Position numbers and translations under genes: made by a program. A DNA stretch of 34,819 nt from JBHJGO01 sp050331715 (GTDB lineage: Bacteria; Cyanobacteriota; Cyanobacteriia; Cyanobacteriales; Microcoleaceae), in assembly GCA_050331715.1 (NCBI GenBank), contig JBHJGO010000151.1, positions 1 to 34,819 of the forward strand, in the 5' to 3' direction. Under the pieces are notes generated by a model, which was not told the DNA's origin, did not search any database, and saw nothing but the letters and a program-made list of their open reading frames with translations. Positions 15,858 through 24,312 of this stretch are shown here, piece by piece. Each line of letters begins with the position of its first letter. The stretch's first letter is position 1.

Positions 15858-18314
15858 ATGCGTATTTCTCTGAATTGGCTTCAAGAACTGGTTGATTTGA
15901 ATTTACCCCCAGAACAACTGGCAGAAACCTTAACTGTTGCGGGCTTTGAGGTGGAAGAAATCGAGGATCGTTCTACCTGGGCGGACGGGGTTGTCCTGGG
16001 CAAAATTCTAGAGGCGGAGAAGCATCCCAACGCCGATAAGCTGAAAGTTTGCCAAGTTGATATCGGCGCAGATGAACCCCTGAATATTGTCTGTGGCGCA
16101 CCCAATGCCCAGGCTGGCCTGGTGGTTCCGGTCGCTACCATTGGAACTTATCTGCCCATTGTTGATCTAAAGCTGAAGAAAAGTAAATTGAGAGGTGTGC
16201 CCTCCCAGGGCATGATTTGTTCCCTGGCGGAACTGGGCTTGGAGAAGGATTCTGCTGGAATTCATCCCTTCGATCTAGAAAATCCAGAGCTGGGTAGTGA
16301 CGTGCGTCCTCTATTGGGATTGGATGATGTAGTGCTGGATGTGACAGCAACCGCGAATCGGGCTGATGGCCTCAGCATGGTCGGTATTGCACGGGAAGTT
16401 GCGGCTTTGACGGGGGCCAAACTGAGGCTTCCTGAAACCTCTGGAGAACTGATTCAGGGAGAAACGGATTCCGGAAAATTGGAGATCAATCTCACTGATA
16501 CCCAGGTCTGTCCAATCTACATCGGAACCGTTATTGAGGGAATTCAGATCGCGCCTTCTCCCGATTGGTTGCAGCAGAAACTGCGCTCGGCTGGAGTACG
16601 ACCGATCAGCAACGTAGTCGATGTCACAAACTACATCATGCTGAAGTGGGGTCAACCGCTGCATGCCTTTGATCGCGATCGCCTGCAATCGGTGACTGGA
16701 GCAAAGGATTTAACCCTGGGTGTTCGTCTGGCTCAATCGGGCGAATCCCTTACGACCCTGGACAGCCAGGAACGGCAGCTCAAGCAGGAAACCTTAATCA
16801 TCACAGCTAATGACCAACCCGTTGCCCTGGCAGGTGTGATGGGAGGCGAAGACACAGAAGTTCATGATGGCACACAGAATTTAATGCTAGAGGCGGCGAT
16901 CTTCAGTCAAGTGGTGATTCGGCGTTCGGCCCGTAGCCAGGGGATTCGCACGGAAGCCTCCACCCGCTATGAGCGAGGTGTGAACAGTACCGAACTCCCG
17001 CTAGCTTGTCGAGAAGCGATTCAATTGATGACTGAACTGGCCGGGGGAGCAGGGGTCTTGCAAGCGACAGACAGCAGTTTATCCAGTGAAGTGGGATCCG
17101 TTGATGTTTCACTACGATTAGCCCGGATCAATGAAGTTCTAGGGCCGCTGAAGCGGGGAGAAGGAACTCTGGTGGAGTCCACTTTACAAGCGGAGGAAGT
17201 TGAAAGTATTCTCACTGCTCTGGGCTGTGGTTTGGTGCGTCAGGGAGAGGGGCAGGAAACAACCTGGACAGTAACGGTTCCGGCCTATCGAGCGCTGGAT
17301 TTGGTGCGGGAAATTGATCTGATTGAGGAAGTGGCCCGGTTGTATGGCTATGATTCCTTCTGCGATACATTACCCAGCAAGAACTTGCCCGGTTATTTAC
17401 CCATTGAACAGCAGGCTCTACGACAACTGCGGGCAGCATTTAGAGCACAAGGATTAACGGAATTGATGCACTACTCGCTGGTAAAAACGGAGAACACCGA
17501 TCAAGTTACCCTGTCGAATCCGCTGTTCGTTGAGTATTCCGCCCTGCGAACAGAGATGTTTTCGGGATTGATTGATGCGTTTCTCTATAATCTGGAAAAT
17601 GGCAATGGGCCATTGAATGGATTTGAATTGGGTCGGATTTTTTGGAAATTGGATGAAGACTTTCAGGAACGGGAACTTCTGGCAGGCATTATGGGCGGTG
17701 ATTCCAGTCAGGGTCGATGGATTCGAGGCGGTCAGGAACAATCCATGACCTGGTACGAGGCCAAGGGGATTCTAGAAGCAATCTTTGAACAATTCAATCT
17801 ACGGGTGGAGTACAAAGCGGACTCCACCATTCCCCAACTCCATCCGGGTCGAACGGCTTCCCTGTGGCTGGGTGAGACTCAACTGGGAGTATTCGGTCAG
17901 TTGCACCCACAACTCCGTCAGCAACGGGAGTTACCTGATGAGGTGTACGCTTTTACTTTGGAACTGGAGGTTTTAGTTGGCGCGATCACCCGTTCAGAAA
18001 ACCTGGTACGTCAGTTCCAGTCCTTTTCTCTACTGCCTCCTTCAGATCGGGATATCGCACTATTTGTGCCCCTGGAAGTGCCAGTGGCAGCAATTCTGAA
18101 CAGCATTCGAGAGGCTGCCGGTAAGTTGTTAGAATCTGTTGAACTATTTGATGAATACCGGGGTCAAGGCGTACCGGAAAATGAGCGCAGTCTGGCTTTC
18201 CGATTGGTCTATCGAGCTGATGACCGGACATTAACCGATGAAGATATTGAACCCCTCCAGCAGAAGGTTCGAGACACCTTGGTGAAACAGTTCGGCGCTC
18301 GCTTGAGAAGTTAA
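15858..18314 (+). CDS. pheT: Phenylalanyl-tRNA synthetase beta subunit
   Basis: 818 residues from the ATG at 15858, the usual length for the bacterial long form. With PheS it forms the alpha2-beta2 enzyme that charges tRNA-Phe in the cytoplasm. Domains in order: an N-terminal coiled start (MRISLNWLQELV), an EMAP-like tRNA-binding domain (about 39-148, with ADKLKVCQVDIG and IVCGAPN), the B3/B4 editing domain (about 210-390, NVVDVTNYIMLKWGQPLHAFD and AGVMGGEDTEV), B5 (about 405-495), the catalytic-like core (PxYRALDLVREIDLIEEVARLYGYD onward), and the FDX-ACB anticodon-binding domain at the C-terminus (SLLPPSDRDIALFVP to the end). pheS is not in this window. Its stop overlaps the convergent rtcB stop. 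Confidence 0.97.
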   Translation: MRISLNWLQELVDLNLPPEQLAETLTVAGFEVEEIEDRSTWADGVVLGKILEAEKHPNADKLKVCQVDIGADEPLNIVCGAPNAQAGLVVPVATIGTYLPIVDLKLKKSKLRGVPSQGMICSLAELGLEKDSAGIHPFDLENPELGSDVRPLLGLDDVVLDVTATANRADGLSMVGIAREVAALTGAKLRLPETSGELIQGETDSGKLEINLTDTQVCPIYIGTVIEGIQIAPSPDWLQQKLRSAGVRPISNVVDVTNYIMLKWGQPLHAFDRDRLQSVTGAKDLTLGVRLAQSGESLTTLDSQERQLKQETLIITANDQPVALAGVMGGEDTEVHDGTQNLMLEAAIFSQVVIRRSARSQGIRTEASTRYERGVNSTELPLACREAIQLMTELAGGAGVLQATDSSLSSEVGSVDVSLRLARINEVLGPLKRGEGTLVESTLQAEEVESILTALGCGLVRQGEGQETTWTVTVPAYRALDLVREIDLIEEVARLYGYDSFCDTLPSKNLPGYLPIEQQALRQLRAAFRAQGLTELMHYSLVKTENTDQVTLSNPLFVEYSALRTEMFSGLIDAFLYNLENGNGPLNGFELGRIFWKLDEDFQERELLAGIMGGDSSQGRWIRGGQEQSMTWYEAKGILEAIFEQFNLRVEYKADSTIPQLHPGRTASLWLGETQLGVFGQLHPQLRQQRELPDEVYAFTLELEVLVGAITRSENLVRQFQSFSLLPPSDRDIALFVPLEVPVAAILNSIREAAGKLLESVELFDEYRGQGVPENERSLAFRLVYRADDRTLTDEDIEPLQQKVRDTLVKQFGARLRS

Positions 18315-19492
18315 CCCTTGACACAAACAACCTGCTTCAAGGTCGCAACCACTTCAACTAAATCAGTTTGTTGTTGCATCACCTGATCGATTGGCTTGTA
18401 GGCCGCTGGAATTTCGTCTAGAACGCCAGAATCCTTGCGACATTCAATGCCTTCGGTTTGTTGTACCAAGTCATCTACACTGAACCGTTTTTTGGCCTGG
18501 GTGCGGGACATTTGACGACCTGCACCGTGGGAACAACTGCAATAACTTTCTGCATTGCCTTTGCCCTTCACAATGAAGGACTTGGCTCCCATTGATCCTG
18601 GAATAATGCCATAGTCGGATTCCTGAGCCCGAACGGCTCCTTTCCGAGTGACATACACGGATTCGCCAAAGTGAGTTTCCTTCTCGGCATAGTTGTGGTG
18701 GCAGTTCACCTGAAGCAACGGTTTCGTTGGCTTCCCGCCTGCCACAGCCTGTTCCACAATCCGCTTGAATCGAGCCATCATCACCTCTCGGTTAAATCGA
18801 GCATAATCCTGGGCCCATTGCAGATCCTGCCAATACCGCTCGAATTCTGACGTGCCTGAGACGAAATAGGCCAGATCCGGATCGGGCAACTTGGTATCGG
18901 TCAACTTGGCCAGGTGTCGGGCTGTCCCAATATGGCACTGGGCCAACTTATTACCAATATTGCGAGAACCAGAATGTAGCATCAGCCACACGCAATTCTC
19001 CGCATCGACACAGAGTTCGATAAAGTGATTGCCCCCACCCAGGGAACCCATCTGTTTCATCGCCTTGGATTCTAGATCCTGCACTTTTGAGTGCAAATTT
19101 CTGAACTGTCGCCAACCCTGCCAATTGGTCACGGATTTTTCAACGTCCTTGTTGGCATTGAATCCCACGGGAATTTCCGCTTCAACAGCCAAACGGATTT
19201 TCTTCAGTTTCCCTTCCAGTTGATCGGCCACAAAGGGCATTTTGACCGCACACATGCCACAGCCAATGTCTACCCCAACGGCGGCTGGAATAATGGCCTC
19301 ACGGGTAGCGATCACTGACCCCACCAAAGCCCCCTTCCCCAAATGCACATCGGGCATCAGTGCAACGTGCTTGAAAACGAACGGCAAGGATGCAACATTC
19401 TTGGCCATCCGGCTTTCCTGGGCGGCCAGATCATGATCGGCCCAGGACAGAACAGGATTATCGGTTGATAGGTTTAAGGTGTTGTACGGCAT
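18311..19492 (-). CDS. rtcB: RtcB-family RNA ligase
   Basis: 393 residues from the ATG at 19492, with GGTGA seven bases upstream; an upstream GTG at 19501 is possible. RtcB joins 2',3'-cyclic phosphate or 3'-phosphate ends to 5'-OH RNA using GTP and Mn2+, for RNA repair or tRNA maturation. Active-site motifs are all visible: MPDVHLGKG, GVDIGCGM (metal cysteine), GGGNHFIELC, HSGSRNIGN, QVNCHHNYAEKE, GAVRA, IPGSMGAKSFIVKGKGN and the guanylylation histidine in SCSHGAGRQMSR. It is shorter than the E. coli protein but has the usual cyanobacterial length. No rtcA or rtcR lies nearby. It is convergent with pheT, the stops sharing TTAA. Confidence 0.93.
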   Translation of the reverse strand: MPYNTLNLSTDNPVLSWADHDLAAQESRMAKNVASLPFVFKHVALMPDVHLGKGALVGSVIATREAIIPAAVGVDIGCGMCAVKMPFVADQLEGKLKKIRLAVEAEIPVGFNANKDVEKSVTNWQGWRQFRNLHSKVQDLESKAMKQMGSLGGGNHFIELCVDAENCVWLMLHSGSRNIGNKLAQCHIGTARHLAKLTDTKLPDPDLAYFVSGTSEFERYWQDLQWAQDYARFNREVMMARFKRIVEQAVAGGKPTKPLLQVNCHHNYAEKETHFGESVYVTRKGAVRAQESDYGIIPGSMGAKSFIVKGKGNAESYCSCSHGAGRQMSRTQAKKRFSVDDLVQQTEGIECRKDSGVLDEIPAAYKPIDQVMQQQTDLVEVVATLKQVVCVKG

Positions 19493-19579
19493 GATCGTCA
19501 CCGCTGAATTTTTTAATTGTTTCCAGTATACTACATTTTTCGTTGATGTACTACAAGCTGACTACGACAATGGAGGTTC

Positions 19580-19610
19580 GTAGGGTGTCGTTAGCAAAGC
19601 ATAACCCACC
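19580..19610. repeat. Palindromic intergenic repeat
   Basis: GTAGGGTGTCGTTAGC-AAA-GCATAACCCACC is an imperfect hairpin of the type often seen in cyanobacterial spacers. It lies in the 290-bp gap between the rtcB start and the U32-like gene. The same gap has several TACTACA-like motifs (about 19527, 19549, 19704) that might be degenerate repeats; I see no gene in it. Confidence 0.5.
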
Positions 19611-19782
19611 GTTATTGCCTGGTGTAGTGCATTACGGCACATAGAAAAATCCAATATTTCCGCTGCTAAACCAGAAAGTGCCTGACACACCTCGTAAGTT
19701 GTGTACTACAACATTTAGTCTGACGATTTCCACGCACACGAACGTCCAATGACCCATGACTGACGACCAGTAACAACCAAAA

Positions 19783-21006
19783 TCAAGGTCTTTCACTCAA
19801 CAACAACGCTCCCGTACTAGCCTTCCGAATCCAGTTGGTCACGAACAACTGATCATAATCGCACGCCTGAATTGCCTCGAAATTCAGGGTTTGAAACTCC
19901 AGCTCCGGCAAATCAACCACCTCATCAGTTGTTAGCGCCAGGTACTTTGCCTGGGAAACCTCAAAGGGTTTCAAGCTCTGGAACACCACATATTTCCCAC
20001 TTTCACCAGAAAGGACTTCTGCTAGACAAATTCCCTGCTGCCGATACAGGGCTAACTTGGCCTTTGGCTTGATTCTTTGGAAAATTGAGGTGGTACGGTT
20101 GGCTTTGAAAAAGGGCGATCGCGTCGGTCTTGGCCAATTCTTACGGAGCTGGACTGGATCCGCCAGGGCTTGTTGACAAATATGTTCGATCTGGTCAGCA
20201 GCATTTTCTCCCTGGCTCAGATGTCGCAAATCAATCCGAACCGTGTGTAAACCTGCTCTGTTGAGGGATTCTAGCTGATCCAGAATGAACTGATCCTTGT
20301 CGAGAAACATAAACGTACCATGTACCGTTTCCAGAGTTGGGAAAGGTCGATTGCCAGAATCCTCAGAAGCAATGGTTGCCTGGAGATATCGCTCTGAATT
20401 TTCAGGCTCTTCTGAGACCAGCTCTTGTGACAAATGGGTTTGTTGAGTCACGTCTTCTAGAGGCAAATGTTTCAGCAACAACGAACGGGGAGAATAGAAC
20501 AGCAAAATCTGCCCTGCCCCCAGAACCTCACAGGCCACAGGTAGAGTTTGGCAGTATTCGACCAACTTCTGCTCCGTCAGCTCAATCGACAGGATTAACC
20601 GTTCAAGAGAATCGCCCAGAATCTCACACCATCCCCGCAATGCCTCCAGGTTATGATTGCCAGCTTCAGCTAGTAACTGCAAAGGTTTTTCAGGAAAATG
20701 GGTTTTCATCCACCAGGCCGCCCCTGGATCGCAAACTCGCACCGCCGCAAATAAACTCAAATCCCATTGTTGTAATTTTTCACAAACCTGAGTCATTAGG
20801 CGTTCTGGCATCAGCGCATCCCAAACCAGCACCGGTCGTAACCCTCGTTGATAGGTCTCGTGAGCTAGGGCTTGAGCCTGTTCAGCAGAAAGTCGTCCCT
20901 GCCGGGCCAATAATGTTGGCTCCAAGAGAATCTCCTTCAGACTTGGGGCCTGAGTACAGTGATCCAGGTCGGAAATAGACGCAACAAAGGTGTTAAATTG
21001 CATCAT
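19783..21006 (-). CDS. U32 peptidase-like protein
   Basis: 407 residues from the ATG at 21006 (the second codon is also ATG). Resembles the TIM-barrel U32 family, whose studied members (UbiU/UbiV, TrhP/YegQ, RlhA) act in hydroxylation of quinones, tRNA or rRNA rather than as proteases. Supporting blocks are RQGRLSAEQAQALAHETYQRGLRPVLVWDALM, PLQLLAEAGNHNLEALRGW, CEVLGAGQILLFYSPRSLL, ETVHGTFMFLDKDQFILDQLESLNRAGLHTVRIDLRHL and the end module SPFFKANRTTSIFQRIK. The cysteines that bind the Fe-S cluster in UbiU/UbiV are not seen in a recognisable cluster (the E-x-F-x2-G-S-x-C pattern is absent), so the activity is uncertain. A HIP1 octamer lies at 20115-20122. Confidence 0.7.
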   Translation of the reverse strand: MMQFNTFVASISDLDHCTQAPSLKEILLEPTLLARQGRLSAEQAQALAHETYQRGLRPVLVWDALMPERLMTQVCEKLQQWDLSLFAAVRVCDPGAAWWMKTHFPEKPLQLLAEAGNHNLEALRGWCEILGDSLERLILSIELTEQKLVEYCQTLPVACEVLGAGQILLFYSPRSLLLKHLPLEDVTQQTHLSQELVSEEPENSERYLQATIASEDSGNRPFPTLETVHGTFMFLDKDQFILDQLESLNRAGLHTVRIDLRHLSQGENAADQIEHICQQALADPVQLRKNWPRPTRSPFFKANRTTSIFQRIKPKAKLALYRQQGICLAEVLSGESGKYVVFQSLKPFEVSQAKYLALTTDEVVDLPELEFQTLNFEAIQACDYDQLFVTNWIRKASTGALLLSERP

Positions 21007-21147
21007 TAAGCGTTAAAAATCACTAACGAAGTGATGATCAGATTTCATTATTTCGATAAAATAGCACTTTGTATTATCAACTTCACAAATTCATTCCGCA
21101 TCGGCGGAAGCCCTCGACAGGTTTAACTTAAGGAGAAATTAAAAATA

Positions 21148-22446
21148 ATGGTCGCAACACCGTTAAAAACGACACGTTCTGAAGAGATTTTTTCTGCTGC
21201 TCAAAAATTAATGCCGGGAGGTGTAAGTTCCCCAGTACGCGCATTCAAGTCTGTTGGGGGTCAGCCCATCGTATTTGATCGGGTTAAAGGGGCGTACATC
21301 TGGGACGTAGATGGCAATCAATACATTGATTATGTTGGTACCTGGGGCCCTGCAATTTGCGGTCATGCCAATGACGAAGTTCTAGCGGCACTGCGAGATG
21401 CCCTGGACAAAGGAACCAGTTTTGGTGCCCCCTGTGCGCTGGAGAACGTTCTGGCGGAAATGGTAGTCGAGGCAGTCCCTAGCATTGAGATGGTACGCTT
21501 CGTCAACTCTGGTACGGAAGCCTGTATGTCGGTTCTACGGTTGATGCGGGCCTTTACTGGACGGGACAAGGTGGTTAAATTTGCCGGGTGCTATCACGGC
21601 CATGCCGATATGTTCCTGGTTCAAGCGGGATCAGGGGTAGCAACGCTCGGTTTACCCGATTCCCCTGGCGTTCCTAAGTCCGTTACCAATAACACTCTCA
21701 CCGCTCCCTACAATGATTTAGAGGCGGTCAAGCAGCTATTTGCTGACAATCCGGGCGAAATCTCTGGAGTAATTTTGGAGCCAGTTGTGGGAAATTCTGG
21801 CTTTGTGGCTCCCGACGGTGGATTTTTAGAAGGGTTACGCTTGATCACCCAGGAGAATGATGCTCTGCTGGTCTTCGATGAAGTCATGACCGGATTCCGC
21901 ATTGCCTATGGTGGAGCCCAGGAGAAATTTGGCATTACTCCTGACTTAACCACTCTTGGGAAAATTATCGGTGGAGGTTTGCCCGTAGGAGCCTACGGTG
22001 GACGACAGGACATCATGTCGATGGTGGCTCCGGCTGGCCCAATGTACCAGGCAGGAACCTTGTCGGGAAATCCTCTAGCGATGACGGCGGGAATTAAGAC
22101 CCTGGAACTGTTGCAAAAGCCTGGAACCTACGAGCATTTGGATCGGGTCACCAAAAAGTTGGCCGATGGCATGGTGCAGATTGCTAAGGAAACGGGTCAT
22201 GCCGCCTGCGGGGGACAGATTAGTGGCATGTTTGGCTTCTTCTTTACCGAGGGGCCAGTTCACAGCTATGAGGATGCGAAGCAATCCGATCTACAAAAGT
22301 TCAGTCGCTTCCATCGAGGCATGTTAGAGCGGGGAATTTATTTAGCCCCTTCCCAATTTGAGGCCGGATTTACCTCAATCGCTCACACTGATGAGGACAT
22401 TGATAAAACTCTAGCTGCTGCTAAAGAAGTTATGGGTTCACTTTGA
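21148..22446 (+). CDS. hemL: Glutamate-1-semialdehyde 2,1-aminomutase
   Basis: 432 residues from the ATG at 21148, with AAGGAG 13 bases upstream. Converts glutamate-1-semialdehyde to 5-aminolevulinate by a PLP-dependent transamination, the step before porphobilinogen on the C5 route that feeds haem, chlorophyll and phycobilins. Class III aminotransferase motifs are clear: MPGGVSSPVRAF at the start, VNSGTEACMSVLRLMRAFTGR, the PLP aspartate in LLVFDEVMTGFRIA, and the Schiff-base lysine K272 in TTLGKIIGGGLPVGAYGG. The C-terminus is complete. It is single-gene here, with hemA not adjacent, and is convergent with the RTX gene, 20 bp between stops. Confidence 0.97.
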   Translation: MVATPLKTTRSEEIFSAAQKLMPGGVSSPVRAFKSVGGQPIVFDRVKGAYIWDVDGNQYIDYVGTWGPAICGHANDEVLAALRDALDKGTSFGAPCALENVLAEMVVEAVPSIEMVRFVNSGTEACMSVLRLMRAFTGRDKVVKFAGCYHGHADMFLVQAGSGVATLGLPDSPGVPKSVTNNTLTAPYNDLEAVKQLFADNPGEISGVILEPVVGNSGFVAPDGGFLEGLRLITQENDALLVFDEVMTGFRIAYGGAQEKFGITPDLTTLGKIIGGGLPVGAYGGRQDIMSMVAPAGPMYQAGTLSGNPLAMTAGIKTLELLQKPGTYEHLDRVTKKLADGMVQIAKETGHAACGGQISGMFGFFFTEGPVHSYEDAKQSDLQKFSRFHRGMLERGIYLAPSQFEAGFTSIAHTDEDIDKTLAAAKEVMGSL

Positions 22447-22466
22447 TTCCTCAGATTGATGATTCC

Positions 22467-24020
22467 TTAGATTGGTGTGACGACAAAATCCGCTTCCCCC
22501 AGCGAATCAACCGTCACGCCTATTAAAGTTGCGATCAACTCAGTTCCGACTAGGATCTGGGTTGACGAATCAGCTTGCTCCAGAGTTAAGTCAGCAAAGC
22601 TTAGTCCTCCAGACAAGACCAACAGATCTTCGCCCACAGTAAAATCTCCAATCACATCTGAACCAAAATCGATGCCCAGAATCAATCGATCCTGCCCCTC
22701 GCCTCCAACCAAAGTATCGTCGCCTTCATCCCCATAGAGTTCATCATCTCCATCTCCACCAACGAGGGTATCGTTATCTTTGCCGCCGTACAGCGTGTCA
22801 TTGCCAGCATCACCACAGAGGTAATCCTGCCCTTCGTTACCACTAATAAAGTCTTCTCCAACGCCGCCACAAAGCAAGTCCTGGGATTGACCACTACCAA
22901 CGGCCTGATCACTGCCCAGATCACCGAATAGGGTATCATTCCCCACATTGCCGCAGAGGGTATCATTGCCAGAATCCCCTCGCAGTTCGTCGTCACCCTC
23001 CTCGCCGAAGATTAGATCATCATCCTCACCTCCGTAGAGTTGATCGTTCTCAGTTCCTCCCAGCAGCGTGTCATCACCACCATGACCCTGAATCCAGTCT
23101 TCTCCAGCCCCACCTAGCAGTAGATCCTGATTATCAATGGCATCAGAGTCTGCGGCAGCACTACTACGCTCAGGAGTAAAAGGATCCCCCACCAGGCTAT
23201 CGTGGCCTTTGTCACCGAATAAAGTGTCGTTGCCGCGATCGCCAAACATCAGGTCATGATCTTGACCCCCATAGGCAAAATCGTCCTCCTGACCTGCATA
23301 GATCTTGTCAGCTCCGGGGCCACCATGGAGCAGATCATTATCTCGATTGCCCAACAAAAAATCTGTTTCTCTGAGACTGGTGTTGCCTGCTTCGCGTCCC
23401 GGATCGCCGACAATTGTGTCCTGACCCAAGTTCCCAAACAATATATCCTTGCCCGTTTCACCATCGAGTCGATCATCGGCTTTACCCCCATAGAGGATAT
23501 CTCCACCGGAGCCCCCGCGTAAGTGGTCATCGCTCTCGTTGCCCTGCAAGAAATCGTTGCCTTCGTCTCCCATCAGCCAATCTGGGCTATTGTCTGGATT
23601 AGAGAGGTCATTCGTCCCCCCAAAAAGACTATCATCGCCCTTAGAACCTTTGAGGGTATCGCTGCCCAGCCAACCGAATACTGCATCATTTCCAGAACCA
23701 CCATTGGCAAAGTCCTGATCAGCACCAGCCTCTAGAAGATCCGCTCCCGTATTGCCGAATAGATTGTCATTACCTGCTTGAGCAAAGATTTGGTCATTGC
23801 CCAATAATCCTGAGAAAGCCTCTGCTAAGTCGGTTCCCGCCAGAATGTCGTCTTCTGATGTACCCGCAAACGCACTGACTACGGAATTGCCTGACACAAC
23901 GACGGTGTTATCGATATCAGGCAATTCCATTGCTTCAACTATCGGTAACGTTTTGCAAACATCGCACTGGTTCCCTAAACCAAGGTCAAATGAAGCACTG
24001 GGGTCTCCACTTCTGGGCAC
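22467..24020 (-). CDS. RTX calcium-binding C-terminal part of the split adhesin
   Basis: 517 codons from a GTG at 24020 to the stop at 22467, but the frame in fact continues upstream without a stop to the TAA at 24201-24203. About 25 nonapeptide-type repeats GGxGxDxLx (for example GGKDNDTLVGGDGDDELYGDEGDDTLVGG) form a parallel beta-roll that binds Ca2+, and the C-terminal 60 residues (IGDFTVGEDLLVLSGGLSF) look like the uncleaved type I secretion signal. The GTG has no ribosome-binding site and lies inside the Pro-rich linker, so I think this is the tail of the upstream gene separated by a nonsense codon, not an independent gene. It could only be made by readthrough or reinitiation. Confidence 0.7.
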   Translation of the reverse strand: MPRSGDPSASFDLGLGNQCDVCKTLPIVEAMELPDIDNTVVVSGNSVVSAFAGTSEDDILAGTDLAEAFSGLLGNDQIFAQAGNDNLFGNTGADLLEAGADQDFANGGSGNDAVFGWLGSDTLKGSKGDDSLFGGTNDLSNPDNSPDWLMGDEGNDFLQGNESDDHLRGGSGGDILYGGKADDRLDGETGKDILFGNLGQDTIVGDPGREAGNTSLRETDFLLGNRDNDLLHGGPGADKIYAGQEDDFAYGGQDHDLMFGDRGNDTLFGDKGHDSLVGDPFTPERSSAAADSDAIDNQDLLLGGAGEDWIQGHGGDDTLLGGTENDQLYGGEDDDLIFGEEGDDELRGDSGNDTLCGNVGNDTLFGDLGSDQAVGSGQSQDLLCGGVGEDFISGNEGQDYLCGDAGNDTLYGGKDNDTLVGGDGDDELYGDEGDDTLVGGEGQDRLILGIDFGSDVIGDFTVGEDLLVLSGGLSFADLTLEQADSSTQILVGTELIATLIGVTVDSLGEADFVVTPI

Positions 24021-24032
24021 AGGAGTCTCTGT

Positions 24033-24312
24033 CGGCTCAGGTTCAGTTGGTTCAGGGATGGGTGCAGGTTCAGGAGTTGGTGCAGGTTCAGGAGTTGGCT
24101 CAGGTTCGGGTGTGGGTTGTGGGATTGGAGTTGGTTCGGGAACAGTAACAGGCTCGGGTTCAGGTATTGGTTCAGGTTCAGGTATAGGAACAGTAACAGG
24201 TTAAGGTTCAGGTATAGGAACGGGAACAGGTTCAGGAGTTGGCTCAGGTTCGGGAATTGGCTCAGGTTCGGGAATTGGCTCAGGTTCGGGAACGGGTTCA
24301 GGAATTGGCTCA
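24033..24312. repeat. Pro-Glu-Pro linker repeats
   Basis: A run of short in-frame repeats encodes PEP, PTPEPAP and PEPVTVP units on the minus strand, made of variants of GGTTCAGGAATTGGCTCAGG read on the plus strand. A 14-base block (CCTGTTACTGTTCC) occurs twice. The run bridges the Ig-like and RTX domains and includes the in-frame TAA at 24201. Confidence 0.75.

Noticed and set aside
20337..20978. Plus-strand 213-codon frame inside the U32-like gene
   Set aside because: It is the complementary shadow of a gene with clear family blocks, with Pro/Ser-rich composition typical of such shadows.
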